61,138 nt of DNA from JBQCHF01 sp051953655 (GCA_051953655.1 JBQCIO010000028.1:1-61138), one strand, 5' to 3'. Counted from the stretch's first letter, positions 7,628 to 17,466 are shown. The notes: a model not told the origin generated them from the letters alone. Numbers and translations are program-made.

Positions 7628-8488
7628 ATGTCCCAGTCCCTGGTGGGCAAGACCGCCGTGGTCACCGGTGGAATCAACGGCATCGGAGCCGCCACCGCGC
7701 TCCGGCTGCGCGCCCTGGGCGGGCGGGTCGTCATCATCGGCCGCTCGGCGGCCAAGGCGCAGGACCTCGTCGCCCGGTCCGCCGCGATGCCGGAGCCGGG
7801 CTCGCTCGAGGCAGTGGTCGCCGACTTCAGCCTGATGCGGAACGTGGAGGCGGCGGTCGATGAGCTGGCCGGGAAGGTGGGCCGGATCGACTACCTCGTG
7901 CACGCCGTCGGCATCTTCCTCACCCGGCCCGAGCACACCGCGGAAGGGCTGGAGAAGGACTTCGCCGTCTCTTACCTGTCCCGGTTCGTGTTCCTGGAGG
8001 CCGCTGCCCGGCACGGGCTGCTCAGCGCGGATACCCGCATGGTCAACCTGGCGGCGTCGACGCCGCGGATGCCCAAGCGGGCCCGCGTCGAGTTCGACGA
8101 CCTGGCCGAGGTGACCGCCCGCACCGGCTTCGAGAGCCACAGCCAGGCGCAGACGGCCAACGACCTGCTCACCGCCCAGGCCGGTGAGCGGTACGGCATC
8201 TCGGCGCTGGGCTACGGGCCGGGCAACGCCGACACCGGCATCCTGCGCGAGCTGCCCTGGACCACCCGGTTGCTCTTCTTCCCCTTCACCCGCAACAAGC
8301 GCAGCCCGCAGCAGGTGGCCGACCAGCTCGTCGGGCTGCTGACCGACGGGCACTGGAGCCCGTCGGCTGCGGGCTTCGCCACCAAGAAGGGGCGCTTCCC
8401 GGCCGCGGCGTTCGTCGCCGACCGCCGCCGGCAGGAGCAGGTCCTGGCGGTGAGCACCGCGCTGACCGAGCGGGCCCTCACGGCGTGA
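7628..8488 (+). CDS. Short-chain dehydrogenase/reductase-like protein lacking the usual catalytic Tyr/Lys
   Basis: The N-terminal Rossmann motif TGGINGIG (about residues 13-20) and NADP-side segment IIGRSAAKA place this in the SDR superfamily; total length is 286. I chose ATG 7628 because AAGGAG lies six bases ahead; an upstream ATG at 7613 would include that ribosome-binding site. Where most SDRs have YxxxK, this protein reads SHSQAQTANDLL, so the Tyr and Lys are replaced by His and Gln. The catalytic Ser region reads VNLAAST. It may be an atypical reductase or a non-catalytic NAD(P) sensor. It is probably controlled by the adjacent MarR protein. Confidence 0.82.
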   Translation: MSQSLVGKTAVVTGGINGIGAATALRLRALGGRVVIIGRSAAKAQDLVARSAAMPEPGSLEAVVADFSLMRNVEAAVDELAGKVGRIDYLVHAVGIFLTRPEHTAEGLEKDFAVSYLSRFVFLEAAARHGLLSADTRMVNLAASTPRMPKRARVEFDDLAEVTARTGFESHSQAQTANDLLTAQAGERYGISALGYGPGNADTGILRELPWTTRLLFFPFTRNKRSPQQVADQLVGLLTDGHWSPSAAGFATKKGRFPAAAFVADRRRQEQVLAVSTALTERALTA

Positions 8489-8494
8489 GGGCCC
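8472..8494. terminator. Bidirectional hairpin terminator between convergent genes
   Basis: GGGCCCTCA and TGAGGGCCC form a nine-base-pair stem around a five-base loop. It overlaps the SDR stop codon and faces the convergent helicase gene 13 bases away. There is no T-run, as is common in high-GC actinobacteria. Confidence 0.6.
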
Positions 8495-8506
8495 GAACGG
8501 TCGTCG

Positions 8507-9838
8507 TCAGCCGGCGAGCTCGAGCAGCTGGTCGCGCGCGTCGACCGAGCGGACCAGCGCGGAGATGCCGGCCTTGCGCTGCAGCTGGGCCACCTCGGCG
8601 CGCTGCTCGGGGGTGACGATGGTGGCGACGGCGCCGGTGGAGCCGGCGCGGGCGGTCCGCCCGGAGCGGTGCAGGTAGGCCTTGTGCTCGGCGGGCGGGT
8701 CGACGTGGACGACGAGGGACACCTCGTCGACGTGAATCCCTCGGGCGGCGATGTCCGTGGCCACCAGGACGCGCGCTCGGCCCTGGTGGAACGCTGCCAG
8801 GTTCCGCTCGCGGGCGTTCTGGCTGAGGTTGCCGTGCAGGTCGACGGCGGGGATGCCCGCCGCCGACAGCTGCGCGGCCAGCCGCTTGGCCCGGTGCTTG
8901 GTTCGGGTGAAGAACACCGCCCGGCTGGCGCCGAGGGCGAGCGTCCGAACCACGGCGGCCTTGTCGTCGTCGCGCACGTGCAGGACGTGGTGGCTCATGT
9001 CGCCCTGGGCCGGCCCGGCGGTCGTCTCCTCGACGGCGTGCTGCGCGGGGTCGTGCAGGTAGCGGCGCACCAGCACCTCGACGTCGTTGTCCAGCGTGGC
9101 GGAGAACAGGAGCCGCTGGCCGTCGGCCGGGGTGCGGTCCAGCAGCCGGCGGACCACCGGCAGGAAGCCGAGGTCGGCCATGTGGTCAGCCTCGTCGAGG
9201 ACGGTGAGCTCGACCGCGTCGAGGTGGCACAGGCCCTGCTTGACCAGGTCGTCGAGCCGGCCGGGGCAGGCCACCAGCACGTCGACGCCGGCGTCGAGGG
9301 CGGCGACCTGGCGCTTCTGCGGCACGCCGCCGAAGACCACGGCCACCCGCAGCCCGCTCGCCGCGGCGAGCGGCTCGAGGGTCGCCGCGACCTGGCTGGC
9401 CAGCTCGCGAGTGGGGAGCAGCACCAGGCCGCGGGGGCGCCGCGGGCGGGACCGGCGGCCGCCGGCCAGCCGGGCGGCCAGCGGCACGGCGAACGCGAGG
9501 GTCTTGCCCGACCCGGTGCGTCCGCGGCCCAGGACGTCGCGGCCGGCGAGGCTGTCGGGGAGGGTGGCGGCCTGCACGGGGAACGCGGTGGCGATGCCGG
9601 CGGCGGTCAGGGCGTCCACCAGCGCGGCGGGCACGCCGAGGGCGGCGAAGGTCGGGGCGTCCCCGGGCGCGGCGGCCGCCGGGCGGCTCGCTGCCTGGGG
9701 GACGACAGCCTGCACGGGCGCGGCGGGGGCCGCCGGGCGGCGGCGGGGACGGCGCCGGCGGGTGGGGGCGGCAGCACCGGTGGAGGAGGGACGGGGGCGC
9801 TCGCGCGCGGGGCGCGCGGCGTCGGGGACAGCGGTCAC
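8507..9838 (-). CDS. DEAD-box ATP-dependent RNA helicase
   Basis: The 443-residue helicase unwinds RNA duplexes in the cytoplasm, probably in ribosome assembly or RNA turnover. After a basic Pro/Arg/Ala-rich tail (about 1-55) come the Q-motif region, Walker A GRTGSGKT (about 106-113), PTRELASQ, LDEADH (motif II), FSATLD (motif III), VATDIAARGIHV and HRSGRTARAG (motifs V and VI). The C-terminus stops soon after helicase domain 2, so no RNA-binding extension is present. The start is GTG. It converges on the SDR gene across a hairpin. Confidence 0.93.
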   Translation of the reverse strand: MTAVPDAARPARERPRPSSTGAAAPTRRRRPRRRPAAPAAPVQAVVPQAASRPAAAAPGDAPTFAALGVPAALVDALTAAGIATAFPVQAATLPDSLAGRDVLGRGRTGSGKTLAFAVPLAARLAGGRRSRPRRPRGLVLLPTRELASQVAATLEPLAAASGLRVAVVFGGVPQKRQVAALDAGVDVLVACPGRLDDLVKQGLCHLDAVELTVLDEADHMADLGFLPVVRRLLDRTPADGQRLLFSATLDNDVEVLVRRYLHDPAQHAVEETTAGPAQGDMSHHVLHVRDDDKAAVVRTLALGASRAVFFTRTKHRAKRLAAQLSAAGIPAVDLHGNLSQNARERNLAAFHQGRARVLVATDIAARGIHVDEVSLVVHVDPPAEHKAYLHRSGRTARAGSTGAVATIVTPEQRAEVAQLQRKAGISALVRSVDARDQLLELAG

Positions 9839-10233
9839 GAACAGCTCTCTGTCGAGGGACCGCGGCCGCGGGCGAGGGGTCGCGCCGGGCCGCAGGTCGG
9901 CCGCGGACTGCGGCTCTCCGGGCGGGGCGTGGCGGTTGAGCCAGCTGCCCTGCGCCGGAACGGCACCGCAAGCCTACCGGAGCCCTGCGTGGATCCCCGC
10001 CAGGCGCGCTCGGAGCGGCCTCGACCTCGTGCCGGGTGCGCCGGGCAGGCCCCCCTCCTGCGAGGCGTCGAGGTGGTCGGTGCGGCGCGCTGGGTGAGCG
10101 TGACGGACCCGCGCCCCGAGCGGGTCGCACGGGACCGGGTCGGCGTTCATGCGGCGGGGAGGAGGACGACGAGCCCGGCGGGCGCCGAGGGTGGAGCGCG
10201 GTTGGTCAGGGGGTGCAGCGGAGGCAGGCGGGA
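9839..10233. other. Intergenic region between divergent helicase and CPBP protease genes
   Basis: About 395 bases separate two divergent genes. No open frame here looks real. It presumably holds both promoters and a 5' leader for the helicase, but I cannot pick out convincing -35/-10 pairs in this very GC-rich stretch. A GGAGG at 10220-10224 serves the CPBP gene. Confidence 0.5.
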
Positions 10234-10980
10234 GTGTCCGGCGCGGTGTCCGGCTCGGTGTCCGGCGAAGCGGCGGCGAGGGCAGCCGAGCGCGCCGCTG
10301 CCCTGCGCTGCTTCCTGCTGACCGCCGGCGTGCTGGCCGTCGTGAACGTCGCCCGGTCGGCCGGGCTGCTCGGACCACCGTGGGTGTCGGCGGCGGTGGT
10401 CGTGGTCGCTTCCGTGCTGCTGGCCCGCCGCGGCCGGCTCGGCCGCGAGGACCTCGGCCTCGCCCCCTCCTCGGCGGCGTCCGGCCTGCGCTACGGGGCC
10501 GCGGCCTTCGTGCTCGTGCTCCTCGTGGTGGTCGGCGCGGCGCTGCTCCCGCCCACCCGCGGCTTCCTGGAGGACACCCGGGCGCAGGTCAGCGGCGGCC
10601 ACCTGCTGGTCGAGCTGCTGGTGGCCGTGCTGCTGGTCACCGCGGTGCCGGAGGAGCTGGCCTTCCGCGGTGTGCTGCTGGGCTCCGGGACGCGGGTCTG
10701 GAGAGCGCGCACCGCCTCGCTGGTGACGTCGGCGTTGTTCGGGCTTTGGCATGTCGCCCCCACGCTCCGCACGGCCGCGGGGAACGGGGCGGTGGCCGGG
10801 ACGGCGTCCAGCCCCGGCGGGATGGCGCTGCTGGTGCTGGGCGCGGTCGCGGTCACGTTCGTCGCCGGGCTGGTCTTCTGCTGGCTCCGGCTGCGCTCGG
10901 GCAGCCTGCTCGCCCCGCTGCTCGCCCACTGCGCCACCAACGGGGTCGCACTCGCCGTGGCGTGGTTCGTGCAGCGGTGA
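10234..10980 (+). CDS. CPBP-family intramembrane metalloprotease
   Basis: The 248-residue multi-span membrane protein carries the CPBP/Abi motifs. These are EELAFRGVLLG (glutamate pair near residue 139), a histidine in FGLWHVAPT and the last histidine/asparagine in LLAHCATNG. The glutamates and histidines form the metal site of the Rce1-like intramembrane protease fold. I chose GTG 10234 because GGAGG lies nine bases upstream and the sequence before it is Arg-rich without family character. Substrates of bacterial CPBP proteins are mostly unknown. It converges with the frameshifted hydrolase gene. Confidence 0.85.
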   Translation: MSGAVSGSVSGEAAARAAERAAALRCFLLTAGVLAVVNVARSAGLLGPPWVSAAVVVVASVLLARRGRLGREDLGLAPSSAASGLRYGAAAFVLVLLVVVGAALLPPTRGFLEDTRAQVSGGHLLVELLVAVLLVTAVPEELAFRGVLLGSGTRVWRARTASLVTSALFGLWHVAPTLRTAAGNGAVAGTASSPGGMALLVLGAVAVTFVAGLVFCWLRLRSGSLLAPLLAHCATNGVALAVAWFVQR

Positions 10981-11014
10981 GGGATGCGGGCTCCTGCCGT
11001 CGTCGGCGGCTGGC

Positions 11015-12780
11015 TCAGCGGACCGCCGCCATCCGCTGCTGCAGCTCGGTCAGCTGGGCGGCGGTGAGCGCCGGTGGCCGCAGCACCGAAGACCACCCGT
11101 CGACGTACTCCGCGGAGTAGGTGTGGCCATGGCCGGCCGGCACCCCGGTCGCGAAGGGGAGGTCTGCCGTGACCTGCCAGAACGTGACGAACGGGATCCA
11201 CACGACCTGGTCGAGCACGTCCCGGCCCGGCTGCTCGCCGACCCAGGCCTGCCGGTGCAGCACCAGCCGGGGCGTCCACCAGACGATCGGGTCGGAGGGG
11301 TGCATCAGGTAGAGCACCCTCGGGCCGTCCCACGGCTGCCCCTGCGGGGGGATCGCCACGTTCGCGTCGTTGGTGAAGCGCACCGTGCGCCCGTCCTTGA
11401 AGACGGGCTGCACTTCCGGGCTGCCCGGGTCGCGCTGGTCGGAGAACTCGCGGAACAGCGTGTTGAAGTTCGGCGGTCCGGCGAACAGCGTGCCGGCGGT
11501 GCGGTTGCGCAGGTCGTACTCGCCACTGAAGGCCGTCTCGGCCCCGAAGGAGCCCAGGCTCTCCCCGGCGACGAACAGCCGTGGGCGGCTCTCCTGCGGC
11601 AGCTGGGACCAGCGCGCGTAGACGGCGTCGAAGAGCTGCCGTCCGGCGGCCCGTGCCTTGGTCTGGTCGACCAGGTAGGAGATCCACGACGGAAGGTAGG
11701 AGTACTGCATGGCGACCGTCGCCGAGTCGCCGCCGGTCAGGTACTCGAAGGAGTCGACGGCGGCCGGATCGACCCAGCCGCTTCCGGTGGTGGTGAACAC
11801 GAGCAGGTTGGCGCGGCGGAACCCGCCGGCCCGGGCGAGGTCGTCGACGGCGAGGGCGGCTCGTGCCTCGACGTCGCCGGCGGACTCGAGGCCGGCGTAG
11901 GCCCGCACGGGCTGCTCCGCCGGTCGCCCGGTCAGCCCCTGGATGTCCTGCCGGCTGGGACCGGTGGCCACGAACGAGCGCCCCTGCCTGCCCAGCGTCG
12001 TCCAGGGGACAAGGGATCCCGGGCCCCCCGATCGCAGGCCGGTGTCCGGCGGCTGCACGCCCTGCTCGGTGGTCGTGTTCCGCACCGAGAACATCTGGTT
12101 GGCCAGCGCCACCGCTCCGTCCAGCAGCACCCCGGTGACGAGCAGGACGCTGAGCGTGGCCACGAGCAGCCAGCCGGTGGCCGCCGTGGCGCGGTGTCCG
12201 ATCCGCCGGCCCAGCAGCCGGGTGGTCCAGCGGTAGAGCCGGCGCAGGCCGCGGCCGGTGACCAGGAGCAGCAGGAACACCGCGACGGCGACGAACGGGG
12301 AGGCGATGGTGCTCGGGACGCTGTAGGTCTGCACGCCCATGAGCCGTCGGATCTCGCTCTGCCAGTACTGTCCGAAGCCGAACGAGAGCGGCAGCAGCAC
12401 CACGCCGGCGACGGCCAGCGCCTGCCAGGAGCGCCGTCGCGCCGGGCGCGGCGGGCGGTCGGCGAAGGCGCGCCAGATCGACGCGCCCAGCACGCCCAGG
12501 CCGTAGCCGATGGCCGCGTTGATGCCGCAGACGACGCCCTGCAGCACGCCGCCGCGGGGGGGAGCAGCGACGGGGTGAACGAGAGGCAGGCCAGCACCAG
12601 GGCGCCCCAGCAGCCCGGCAGGGTCAGGTGCAGGCGGTCGCCGGCGCGGGCCCACCGGGAGCGGGGACGAGGCGCGTTGCCGCCACCTTCCCCGCCAGGA
12701 GAGACCTGCTCGGGAACAGCGCTCGCGGTGCCGGCCTCGGCCGGAGCCGACCGGGCGCTGGACCCCGCCTGCGTGGACAT
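11015..12780 (-). pseudogene. Membrane alpha/beta-hydrolase (Abhydrolase_9 type) with a one-base frameshift near its N-terminus
   Basis: A large open frame (11015-12655) holds most of the protein. It has N-terminal membrane spans, then a hydrolase domain with nucleophile motif GESLGSFGAET and a C-terminal HGHTYSAEYVDGW segment, as in the Abhydrolase_9_N plus Abhydrolase_9 family. The missing start, MSTQAGSSARSAPAEAG to LSFTPSLLPP, lies in another frame from 12780. The frames would join as LLPPRGGVLQGVVCG if the run of seven C (on the coding strand, about 12546-12552) had eight. This is either a one-base sequencing deletion in a homopolymer or a real recent inactivation. The function is unknown; lipase or esterase activity is suggested by the fold. 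Confidence 0.8.
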
Positions 12781-12887
12781 CCTGCCCGCCTCCTCCCCGC
12801 GGAGCGGACGCTAGGAGGCGCAGGCCGGGAGCGGCATCGTCCGGGCGGGATGAGCCGGCCTGCCCGCCCCGCGGGACCGTGGACGGA

Positions 12888-14450
12888 TCAGTGCGCGCCG
12901 GCGAGCTGCCCGGTGTGCCGCTGGTAGCGGGTGGCGGAGTGCTGGTCGAGCCCGACGATCACGGCCGTCTTGCCGCGCGTGGCGTACTTGTGCGTGATCG
13001 CATCGAGGGTGGCGACGGTGGAGGCGTCCCAGATGGAGGCTCCGGAGAGGTCGATGACGACGCGCGCGGGGTCGTCGGCGTAGTCGAACTGATCGACGAG
13101 ATCGTTGCTGGAGGCGAAGAACAGGGCGCCGTGCACGGAGTAGATGCGCTCGGTGCCGGCCGGGTCGAGCACGCTGGTCACCTGCACGAGGTGCGCGACG
13201 CGACGGGCGAAGAGCACGCAGGCCAGCAGCACCCCGGCACCGACGCCGATGGCGAGGTTGCTGGTGGCCACCACGACGGCGACGGTCGTGAGCATGACCG
13301 CCGTCTCGCTGCGAGGCATCCGACGGATCGTGCGCAGGCTGTGCCAGTCGAACGTGGTGAGCGAGACGAACACCATCACCGCGGCCAGCGCGGCCATCGG
13401 GATGATCGCCACGACCGGGCCGAGAGCGACGACGAGGACCAGCAGGAAGACACCCGCGAGGAATGTGGAGAGCCGGGTGCGGGCGCCCGCCCGCACGTTG
13501 ATCATGGTCTGGCCGATCATCGCGCAGCCGCCCATGCCGCCGAAGAATCCGGTGACGATGTTCGCCACGCCCTGGCCCATCGCCTCGCGCGTCTTGTCCG
13601 AGCGGCTGTCGGTCACCGAGTCGACGAGCTTGGCGGTCATCATCGTCTCCATCAGCCCGACCAGGGCCATGCCCAGGGCGTAGGGGGCGATGATCCGCAG
13701 CGTGGCCCAGGTCAGCGGGACGCCGGGGAGGGCGAGACCGGGCAGCTCGTGGGGGAGCGCGCCCTCGTCACCGACGGTCGGCAGGTGCAGGCCGAGGACG
13801 ACCGTGAGGAGGGTCAGCACGACGATCGAGACCAGCGGCGCCGGCACGGCCCTGGTCAGGCGCGGCAGCGTCAGGATGATCGTCAGGCCGGCGGCGGCCA
13901 TCGGGTAGACGAGCCAGGGCACGTGGGTCAGGTGCGGCAGCTGCGCCATGAAGATCAGGATGGCGAGGGCGTTGACGAAGCCGACCATCACGCTGCGCGG
14001 CACGAACCGCATCACCCGGGCGAAGCCGGCCGCGCCGAGCAGGATCTGGAAGACCCCGGCGAGCACGACGGTGGCGAGCAGGTAGCCCAGGCCGTGCTGT
14101 CGCGCGACGGGCGCGACGACGAGGGCGACCGCGCCGGTCGCCGCACTGATCATGGCCGGTCGCCCGCCGACGACGGCGATGGTGACCGCCATCGTGAAGG
14201 ACGCGAACAGGCCCACCTGCGGGTCGACGCCGGCGATGATCGAGAAGCTGATCGCCTCGGGGATGAGGGCCAGGGCGACGACCAGCCCGGCCAGCACCTC
14301 GGTGCGGGCGACGGACGGGGAGAGCCAGGAGGGGCGACGGGTCGTGCGTGGGGAAGCGGTGGAGCTCTCGGACGGAAGAAGGGCCGAACGCAGGGACAAG
14401 GTGACCGTTTCGGGACTGAGCGCCGTCACGACGCGAGCGGGCAGCGGCAC
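12888..14450 (-). CDS. SulP-family anion transporter with STAS domain
   Basis: The 520-residue inner-membrane carrier would import sulfate, bicarbonate or another anion. The SulP N-terminal signature is seen as LAGLVVALALIPEAISFS, followed by about ten hydrophobic spans including GFFGGMGGCAMIGQTMINV. A C-terminal STAS domain (about residues 420-515) contains VVIDLSGASIWDASTVATLD. The substrate is unknown. The GTG start gives an N-terminal tail that may be too long; a start nearer residue 40 is possible. It is transcribed in the same direction as the frameshifted hydrolase but 107 bases upstream. Confidence 0.9.
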   Translation of the reverse strand: MPLPARVVTALSPETVTLSLRSALLPSESSTASPRTTRRPSWLSPSVARTEVLAGLVVALALIPEAISFSIIAGVDPQVGLFASFTMAVTIAVVGGRPAMISAATGAVALVVAPVARQHGLGYLLATVVLAGVFQILLGAAGFARVMRFVPRSVMVGFVNALAILIFMAQLPHLTHVPWLVYPMAAAGLTIILTLPRLTRAVPAPLVSIVVLTLLTVVLGLHLPTVGDEGALPHELPGLALPGVPLTWATLRIIAPYALGMALVGLMETMMTAKLVDSVTDSRSDKTREAMGQGVANIVTGFFGGMGGCAMIGQTMINVRAGARTRLSTFLAGVFLLVLVVALGPVVAIIPMAALAAVMVFVSLTTFDWHSLRTIRRMPRSETAVMLTTVAVVVATSNLAIGVGAGVLLACVLFARRVAHLVQVTSVLDPAGTERIYSVHGALFFASSNDLVDQFDYADDPARVVIDLSGASIWDASTVATLDAITHKYATRGKTAVIVGLDQHSATRYQRHTGQLAGAH

Positions 14451-15055
14451 CGAGGTGCCAGGACGACAGATGCGGGCGTGTGGGTGCGTCGCCGCACCGG
14501 AGGATGCGACGTCGCGCGGCGAGGCTGATGCCCGCGCTGCGTCGTCGCGATCACCGGCACGCTACGTGAACGGGCGCGTCGATCGCGAATCGTGCAGGTC
14601 CATGGGCGGGGGTTGGCGCAGCAGCGGGATGGTCTGCCCGCCCACCTCCGGGATGCTCATGACGACGCCGGCATTGGGCGTCCTCGATGTCGTCGCCGCG
14701 CACCTGTCGGCACGTGGCGGCGCGGGAGAGTTCCTCGTTGGGTTTCGGAGCCGGGCGCGCGCAGCACCCGCTGGACCGAGTCCGCAGGGAAGTGGTGGTG
14801 CGGGCGAGGTCGCCCTGGCCGTCGGCGTCCAGCCGGGTCGACGGTCCAGGGTGGAGTAGACCTCCTCGGTGCCGATCTCGTGGCTGCCGCTGGGTACACC
14901 GTCGGCTCACCCAGGGCGAGCATCGCCGTGTCCCGACGCTGGGCGTGCCGCCACAGGTCGTCGTCCGGCTGATCGCGGCCGGATGCAGACCCTCGGGTCC
15001 AGCAGCTCCGGCGCAGTGGCGGACGCGGCGGGCGCCGCCCGGCGTCGCCGGTGGT
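14451..15055. other. Region without a convincing gene between efeB and the SulP gene
   Basis: About 600 bases. Several overlapping short frames exist on both strands. One minus-strand stretch switching between frames (around 14660-14930, containing ALGEPTVY) has some protein-like composition, so a decayed gene is possible. I cannot assign a family. No EfeU permease sequence is visible here. Confidence 0.4.
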
Positions 15056-16300
15056 TCAGCCTTCCAGCAGTGATTGGCCCCAGTAGGTCTGGTTGCCGGT
15101 GAGGCCGGGTGGGCAGGCCCACAGGCCGGAGCCGGTGTGGAGGAGGTATTCGGCGAGGGCGTCCTGGCGGGCCAGCTTGTCCTGCAGCGGGACGTATTGG
15201 GTGTGGGGGTTGCGGCAGAAGGCGATGAAGAACAGGCCGGCGTCGAGGCGGCCGAGGCCGTCGCTGCCGTCGACGTAGGAGTAGCCGCGGCGGAGGATCG
15301 CGTGGCCGTCGTTGGCCGAGGGGTGGGCCAGGGCCACGTGGGAGTCGGCCGGCAGTGCGGTGACCTCGACCGGGTCGTGCTCGTGGGCGGCGCCGAGCGG
15401 AGCGCCTTCGCCCTTGGTGCGGCCGATGATCTGTTCCTGACTGTGGAGGGACTCGCGGTCCCAGGTCTCGATCCGCATGCCGATGCGGCGGGCGACCAGG
15501 TAGGTGCCTCCGCGCAGCCAGGGCGGCGCTTCGCGGCCGCACCAGATGTGCTGGTCCTGCATCGCGGTGTCGTCGGCGGCGATGTTGTCGGTGCCGTCCT
15601 TGAAGCCGAACAGGTTGCGTGGCGTGTCCTGGTCGGGGGTCGTGGAGGAGGTCTTGCCGAAGCCGAGCTGGGACCAGCGCACCGCGGTGCGGCCGAAGCC
15701 GATCCGGGCCAGGTTCCGGATGGCGTGGACGGCGACCTGCGGGTCGTCGGCGCAGGCCTGCACGACGAGGTCGCCGCCGCAGCGGGCGGGGTCGAGCGCG
15801 TCGCCGCGGAAGCGCGGCAGGTCGGTGAGCTCTTCCGGGCGCTGGGTGGCCAGCCCGAACCGGTCGCCGTGGTCGGGGTGGGTGAACAGTGTGGGGCCGA
15901 AGCCGACGGTGATGGTCAGCCGGGCCGGGGACAGCCCGAGGGCCTCGCCGGTGTCGTCGGGGGGTGCCTGCGCCGGGCCGTCGACGGCACCGTCGCCGAC
16001 GGGCAGACCGACGGTCATGGCGGCGGCCGCGGCGGTCCAGTCGCGAAGTAGCGACACCAGGTCGGCCCGGCTGGTGGCGGTGAGGTCGAAGGCGGTCATC
16101 TGCAGCCGGTCCTGCACCGGGGTGGTGATGCCTGCCTGGTGGGCGCCCTGGAAGGGGACCTGGTGGGAGTTGGGGCCGTTGCGCTGGTCGTCCCGGCGTT
16201 CTTCGTGCACGGCCACGGCGCCGCCGGCGCCGGCGGCGGCGAGCAGCCCCGCTCCGCCGAGGGCCAGGACCTGGCGGCGGCCGAGCCTGCCGGTGCTCAC
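15056..16300 (-). CDS. efeB: EfeB-type Dyp peroxidase/deferrochelatase, Tat-exported
   Basis: The 414-residue protein starts with a Tat signal (GRRQVLALGGAGLLAAAGAGG, residues 6-26), so it is exported folded. The Dyp-peroxidase GxxDG motif is present as FKDGTDN, with heme-side segments HPSANDGHAILRRGYSY and DAGLFFIAFCRNPHTQYVPL. EfeB oxidises ferrous iron or handles heme in the EfeUOB iron-uptake system. The GTG start overlaps the efeO stop by four bases, so the two are co-transcribed from the iron-box promoter. Confidence 0.93.
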   Translation of the reverse strand: MSTGRLGRRQVLALGGAGLLAAAGAGGAVAVHEERRDDQRNGPNSHQVPFQGAHQAGITTPVQDRLQMTAFDLTATSRADLVSLLRDWTAAAAAMTVGLPVGDGAVDGPAQAPPDDTGEALGLSPARLTITVGFGPTLFTHPDHGDRFGLATQRPEELTDLPRFRGDALDPARCGGDLVVQACADDPQVAVHAIRNLARIGFGRTAVRWSQLGFGKTSSTTPDQDTPRNLFGFKDGTDNIAADDTAMQDQHIWCGREAPPWLRGGTYLVARRIGMRIETWDRESLHSQEQIIGRTKGEGAPLGAAHEHDPVEVTALPADSHVALAHPSANDGHAILRRGYSYVDGSDGLGRLDAGLFFIAFCRNPHTQYVPLQDKLARQDALAEYLLHTGSGLWACPPGLTGNQTYWGQSLLEG

Positions 16301-17451
16301 GCGACCACCGCGGCCGCCAGGTGGGACAGCGGTTCGGCCAGGGCGTCGACCGCGGCGGCCAGCTCGCGCCGGTCCTTCGCGCTCACCGTGTCGTAGCCGA
16401 CGAAGCCGTCGTCGCCCTTGTCTCGGTGCCGGTCCAGGACCTGCTGGACCGCGGTGAACTCGCGCGCCAGCGTGGCGGCCAGCTCCGGGTTCTTGTCCTC
16501 GAGCACCGGTGCGAGCAGGTCCACGACCTGGTGCGCACCGTCGAGGTTGGCCTGCACATCGACCAGGTCGGTGTGGCTGAAGGCTTCTTCCTCACCGGTG
16601 ACCTTGCCGGTGGCCACCTCGTCCCGGAGCTCCTTGGCGCCGTTGGCCATCGAGGTGGCGGTGATCTGCGCGTCCGGTACCCGGGACTGCAGCTCGGCCA
16701 GGTCGGCGAGCAGCTGGTCGGCGCAGGGGGTGAGGCCCGTCGTGCTGCCGGTCACCCACAGCCCCTTCTCCAGTCGGTGCCAGCCGGTCCAGGTGTCGCC
16801 CTCGGCGAGATCAGCCTCGCGCAGGTCGATCTTGGGGTCGAGGTCGCCGAAGCTCTCGGCGACCGGCTCGATCCGTTCCCAGCCCGCACGCGAGGGGGCG
16901 TAGAGCGCCTTCGCCCTGGCGAGGTCGCCGGCCTTCACCGCGGCCACGAAGGTCTTGGTGGCCGTGATCGTGCCGGCGACCTGCTCGGCCACGTAGGACC
17001 GGTAGGCGCGCGCGGCGGCGGTGACGCGTGGGTCGGCGGGGGTGCTGGCGGAGGTGCCCGCTGCGGTGACCGTGAGCGGGCTGGTGATCCCCTCCCCGGC
17101 CATGCCGGGCACGCAGCGGACCAGGTAGTCCCCGGCCGGCAGCTCCACGACCAGCTTGGCCGCGGTGCCCGGCCCGATGTTCTCCCGCTCGGCCACGATC
17201 GCGCCGTCCGGGCGCAGCACGTAGACCTCGGTCACCTTCCCGCCGGCGTTGGTGACGGCCAGGGTGGACGTGCCCGCGGTGGTGCTGGTCCGCTCCAGCG
17301 CGCACTCGGAGTCGCTCGCGCGGACCGCCAGCGAGGCGGGCCCCTCCCCGCTGCCGGACGTGCCCGACGACGTCGAGCAGGCCGTCAGGGCGAGGCCGGC
17401 GGCGATCGCGACCAGCGGCCAGGACGAACGGACAGCGGTGCGGGCGAGCAC
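16297..17451 (-). CDS. efeO: EfeO-type iron-uptake lipoprotein (cupredoxin plus M75 domain)
   Basis: The 384-residue lipoprotein has lipobox LTAC after a hydrophobic signal. An N-terminal cupredoxin-like domain follows (about 35-130), then a helical M75/EfeO domain with the metal motif in GWHRLEKGLW. It binds iron outside the membrane for the Efe system. Translation starts at GTG with AAGGAGG seven bases upstream, next to an IdeR-type operator. The usual permease EfeU is not found upstream or downstream, so iron must be passed to a transporter encoded elsewhere, or the pair acts without one. Confidence 0.92.
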   Translation of the reverse strand: MLARTAVRSSWPLVAIAAGLALTACSTSSGTSGSGEGPASLAVRASDSECALERTSTTAGTSTLAVTNAGGKVTEVYVLRPDGAIVAERENIGPGTAAKLVVELPAGDYLVRCVPGMAGEGITSPLTVTAAGTSASTPADPRVTAAARAYRSYVAEQVAGTITATKTFVAAVKAGDLARAKALYAPSRAGWERIEPVAESFGDLDPKIDLREADLAEGDTWTGWHRLEKGLWVTGSTTGLTPCADQLLADLAELQSRVPDAQITATSMANGAKELRDEVATGKVTGEEEAFSHTDLVDVQANLDGAHQVVDLLAPVLEDKNPELAATLAREFTAVQQVLDRHRDKGDDGFVGYDTVSAKDRRELAAAVDALAEPLSHLAAAVVA

Positions 17452-17466
17452 GACGAACCTCCTTAG

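Noticed and set aside
8669..10321. A 550-codon plus-strand frame opposite the helicase
   Set aside because: It is antisense to a full set of DEAD-box motifs and shows no domain features.
10751..12814. A 687-codon plus-strand frame
   Set aside because: It is the antisense shadow of the frameshifted hydrolase gene.
12879..14528. A 549-codon plus-strand frame very rich in Asp, Gly, His and Arg
   Set aside because: It is the antisense frame of the SulP transporter and not a real gene.
14551..14910. Possible small protein on the minus strand
   Set aside because: It has no ribosome-binding site or family match and its composition changes between frames; a decayed gene is possible but cannot be supported.
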